The position numbers and the translations under genes were made by a program. Below, one piece after another: positions 5,171 through 6,142 of a DNA stretch of 6,142 nt. This stretch comes from Gammaproteobacteria bacterium (lineage in GTDB: Bacteria; Pseudomonadota; Gammaproteobacteria; Pseudomonadales; Azotimanducaceae). Each line of letters opens with the position of its first letter. The stretch's first letter is position 1. A model generated the notes under the pieces. That model searched no databases. It saw only the letters and a list, made by a program, of their open reading frames with translations, and was not told where the DNA came from. The DNA is taken from the NCBI GenBank assembly GCA_030432795.1, contig JAUILW010000214.1, forward strand, positions 1 through 6,142, given 5' to 3'.

Positions 5171-6142
5171 TTAAAACTCTGCCGCGCGCAACCCGAGGTC
5201 GTCGAGCATCACGCGGGCGGTAATGGTTCCCATGGCCGAGATGCCGCCGCCGGGGTGGCAGTGCGGTCCGGTCATGTAGAGGTTCTTGATCGGTGATCGG
5301 TAGTGCGCGTAGCCGGGAAACGGACGGAAGTAACCGAGCTGCGCGGCAATGCGCTCGCCGCCGTTGGTGGTGCCGTCCACGAACGAGCGGTTGGCGGCTT
5401 CCAGGCTTTCCCTGGTTTCCACGTACATGCCGAGGATGGTGCGGTCGTTGATGTTCGGGGCGTACTGCTGCAGCTTCGGCAGCAGCACGGTGCGGGCGTA
5501 GTCTTCGCCGATGTCTTCCCAACGGCGTCCGTCCGCCAGCCAGTTGGGCACGAACGTGTCGAAAATGAGGGTGTGCTTGCCGGCCGGCGCGCGGCTCGGA
5601 TCCACCAGCGTCCAGCAGGCGCTCCACAGGAATGGGTCCGTAGGTGGCACGCCCATGGCGATCTCGCCATAGAACTTGATCATCTGCTGGCTTGAATCGA
5701 CGATGCGGTGAAACGCGCAACGGCTCATATCCTCGCCGTTGGTGTAGGCAGGCGGCTCCTCCAGCGCCAGGTGCAACCGGCAGATGGTGACGCGTCCGAA
5801 AGAGTAGCGGCGCACCTTGCTGAGAAACTCGTCCTGCAGGTGGCGGGTGTCCACCAGCTGCTCGAAGGTTTGCTTGGGATCCAGCGCCGATACCATGGCG
5901 CGGCTGGCTTTCAGCACGTCGCCGTTGTCCAGCCTTAGCCCGCGCGCGGTGCCGTCTTCCACGAGGATCTCTTCCACCGTTACGCCGGTGCGCACCAGGC
6001 CGCCGCGGGATTCGATGAAGGCGCGCATGGATTCGGGCAGCATCTGGCTGCCACCTTCGGGAATGGCCTGGCCGAAATCGTGGATGGACGGGATCATCAC
6101 GTAGAAAGACTGCCCGGCACCTTCCTGGTCCGGCAGAATCTG
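5171..6142 (-). CDS. NAD(P)/FAD-dependent oxidoreductase, phytoene-desaturase/PYROXD2-like, 5' end outside the window
   Basis: This is the C-terminal 323 residues of a flavoprotein of the CrtI/CrtO/PYROXD2 type. The frame stays open to the last base, with QILPDQEGAGQSFYV before the GTG at 6098-6100, so that internal codon is not the start. The N-terminal Rossmann GxGxxG is beyond the edge. Visible family marks are GQAIPEGGSQMLPESMRAFIE followed by a beta-strand pair (GLVRTGVTVEEILVEDG), which is the usual substrate/FAD-domain arrangement, then VSALDPKQTFEQLV, and near the C-terminus NLYMTGPHCHPGGGISAMG (GPHCHPGGG at about 292-300). That last motif corresponds to the FAD-contacting G-x-x-x-HPGGG of this family. 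Such proteins are often annotated as phytoene dehydrogenases, but no carotenoid genes are visible here. Pairing with a nitrilase argues for another substrate. TAA at 5171-5173 lies 12 bases before the nitrilase ATG. Confidence 0.88.
   Translation of the reverse strand, partial: QILPDQEGAGQSFYVMIPSIHDFGQAIPEGGSQMLPESMRAFIESRGGLVRTGVTVEEILVEDGTARGLRLDNGDVLKASRAMVSALDPKQTFEQLVDTRHLQDEFLSKVRRYSFGRVTICRLHLALEEPPAYTNGEDMSRCAFHRIVDSSQQMIKFYGEIAMGVPPTDPFLWSACWTLVDPSRAPAGKHTLIFDTFVPNWLADGRRWEDIGEDYARTVLLPKLQQYAPNINDRTILGMYVETRESLEAANRSFVDGTTNGGERIAAQLGYFRPFPGYAHYRSPIKNLYMTGPHCHPGGGISAMGTITARVMLDDLGLRAAEF

Noticed and set aside
3629..5296. A 555-codon open frame on the plus strand opposite the nitrilase gene
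   Set aside because: It is a GC-rich antisense shadow. Its translation is low-complexity (V, A, H, G-rich) with no domain motifs, while the opposite strand has a complete nitrilase triad and ribosome sites.
6095..6100. GTG/ATG codons as the start of the FAD oxidoreductase
   Set aside because: The frame continues upstream to the window edge with family-like sequence, and no ribosome binding site precedes these codons.

Overview
The window reads as chromosomal DNA of a GC-rich, probably marine or aquatic, gammaproteobacterium. The grounds are a TorF-type porin / GlnK / AmtB nitrogen operon, near-consensus sigma-54 promoters, strong AGGAG ribosome binding sites and dispersed hairpins. The genus cannot be fixed from the sequence. 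There are two partial genes at the edges and five complete genes. All but the first lie on the minus strand.

Layout. 1-759 (+) is the 3' part of a hormone-sensitive-lipase-type esterase with its oxyanion-hole motif and catalytic triad intact. 760-974 is a non-coding gap between convergent genes, packed with six consecutive stem-loops and ending in a terminator that works in both directions. 975-3291 (-) is a tight operon transcribed in the order TorF-family porin, glnK, amtB, with 1- and 12-base gaps. 3292-3727 is a 436-base regulatory gap. It holds two sigma-54 (-24/-12) promoters facing the operon (3353-3368 and 3584-3599), a candidate NtrC enhancer site, a 13-bp hairpin, and a C/U-rich leader with four UCUCCC motifs. 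3728-6142 (-) is a second tight operon: a CrtI/PYROXD2-like FAD oxidoreductase (5' end outside the window), a nitrilase-superfamily amidohydrolase, and an unrecognised 88-residue protein.

How it fits together. The TorF-glnK-amtB unit is a nitrogen-scavenging module: an outer-membrane protein, the PII sensor and the inner-membrane ammonium channel that PII gates. The sigma-54 promoters imply NtrC activation under nitrogen limitation. The upstream operon encodes a carbon-nitrogen hydrolase that may release ammonia from an amide, nitrile or carbamoyl substrate, but any functional link to AmtB is inferred from position only.

The two most interesting signals are non-coding. One is the hairpin array at 774-965, where four hairpins present GGA at the same place in a hexaloop, as in CsrA/RsmA sites. 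The other is the distal, consensus-perfect sigma-54 promoter, which drives about 280 bases of leader without an evident ORF and may make a nitrogen-responsive small RNA.
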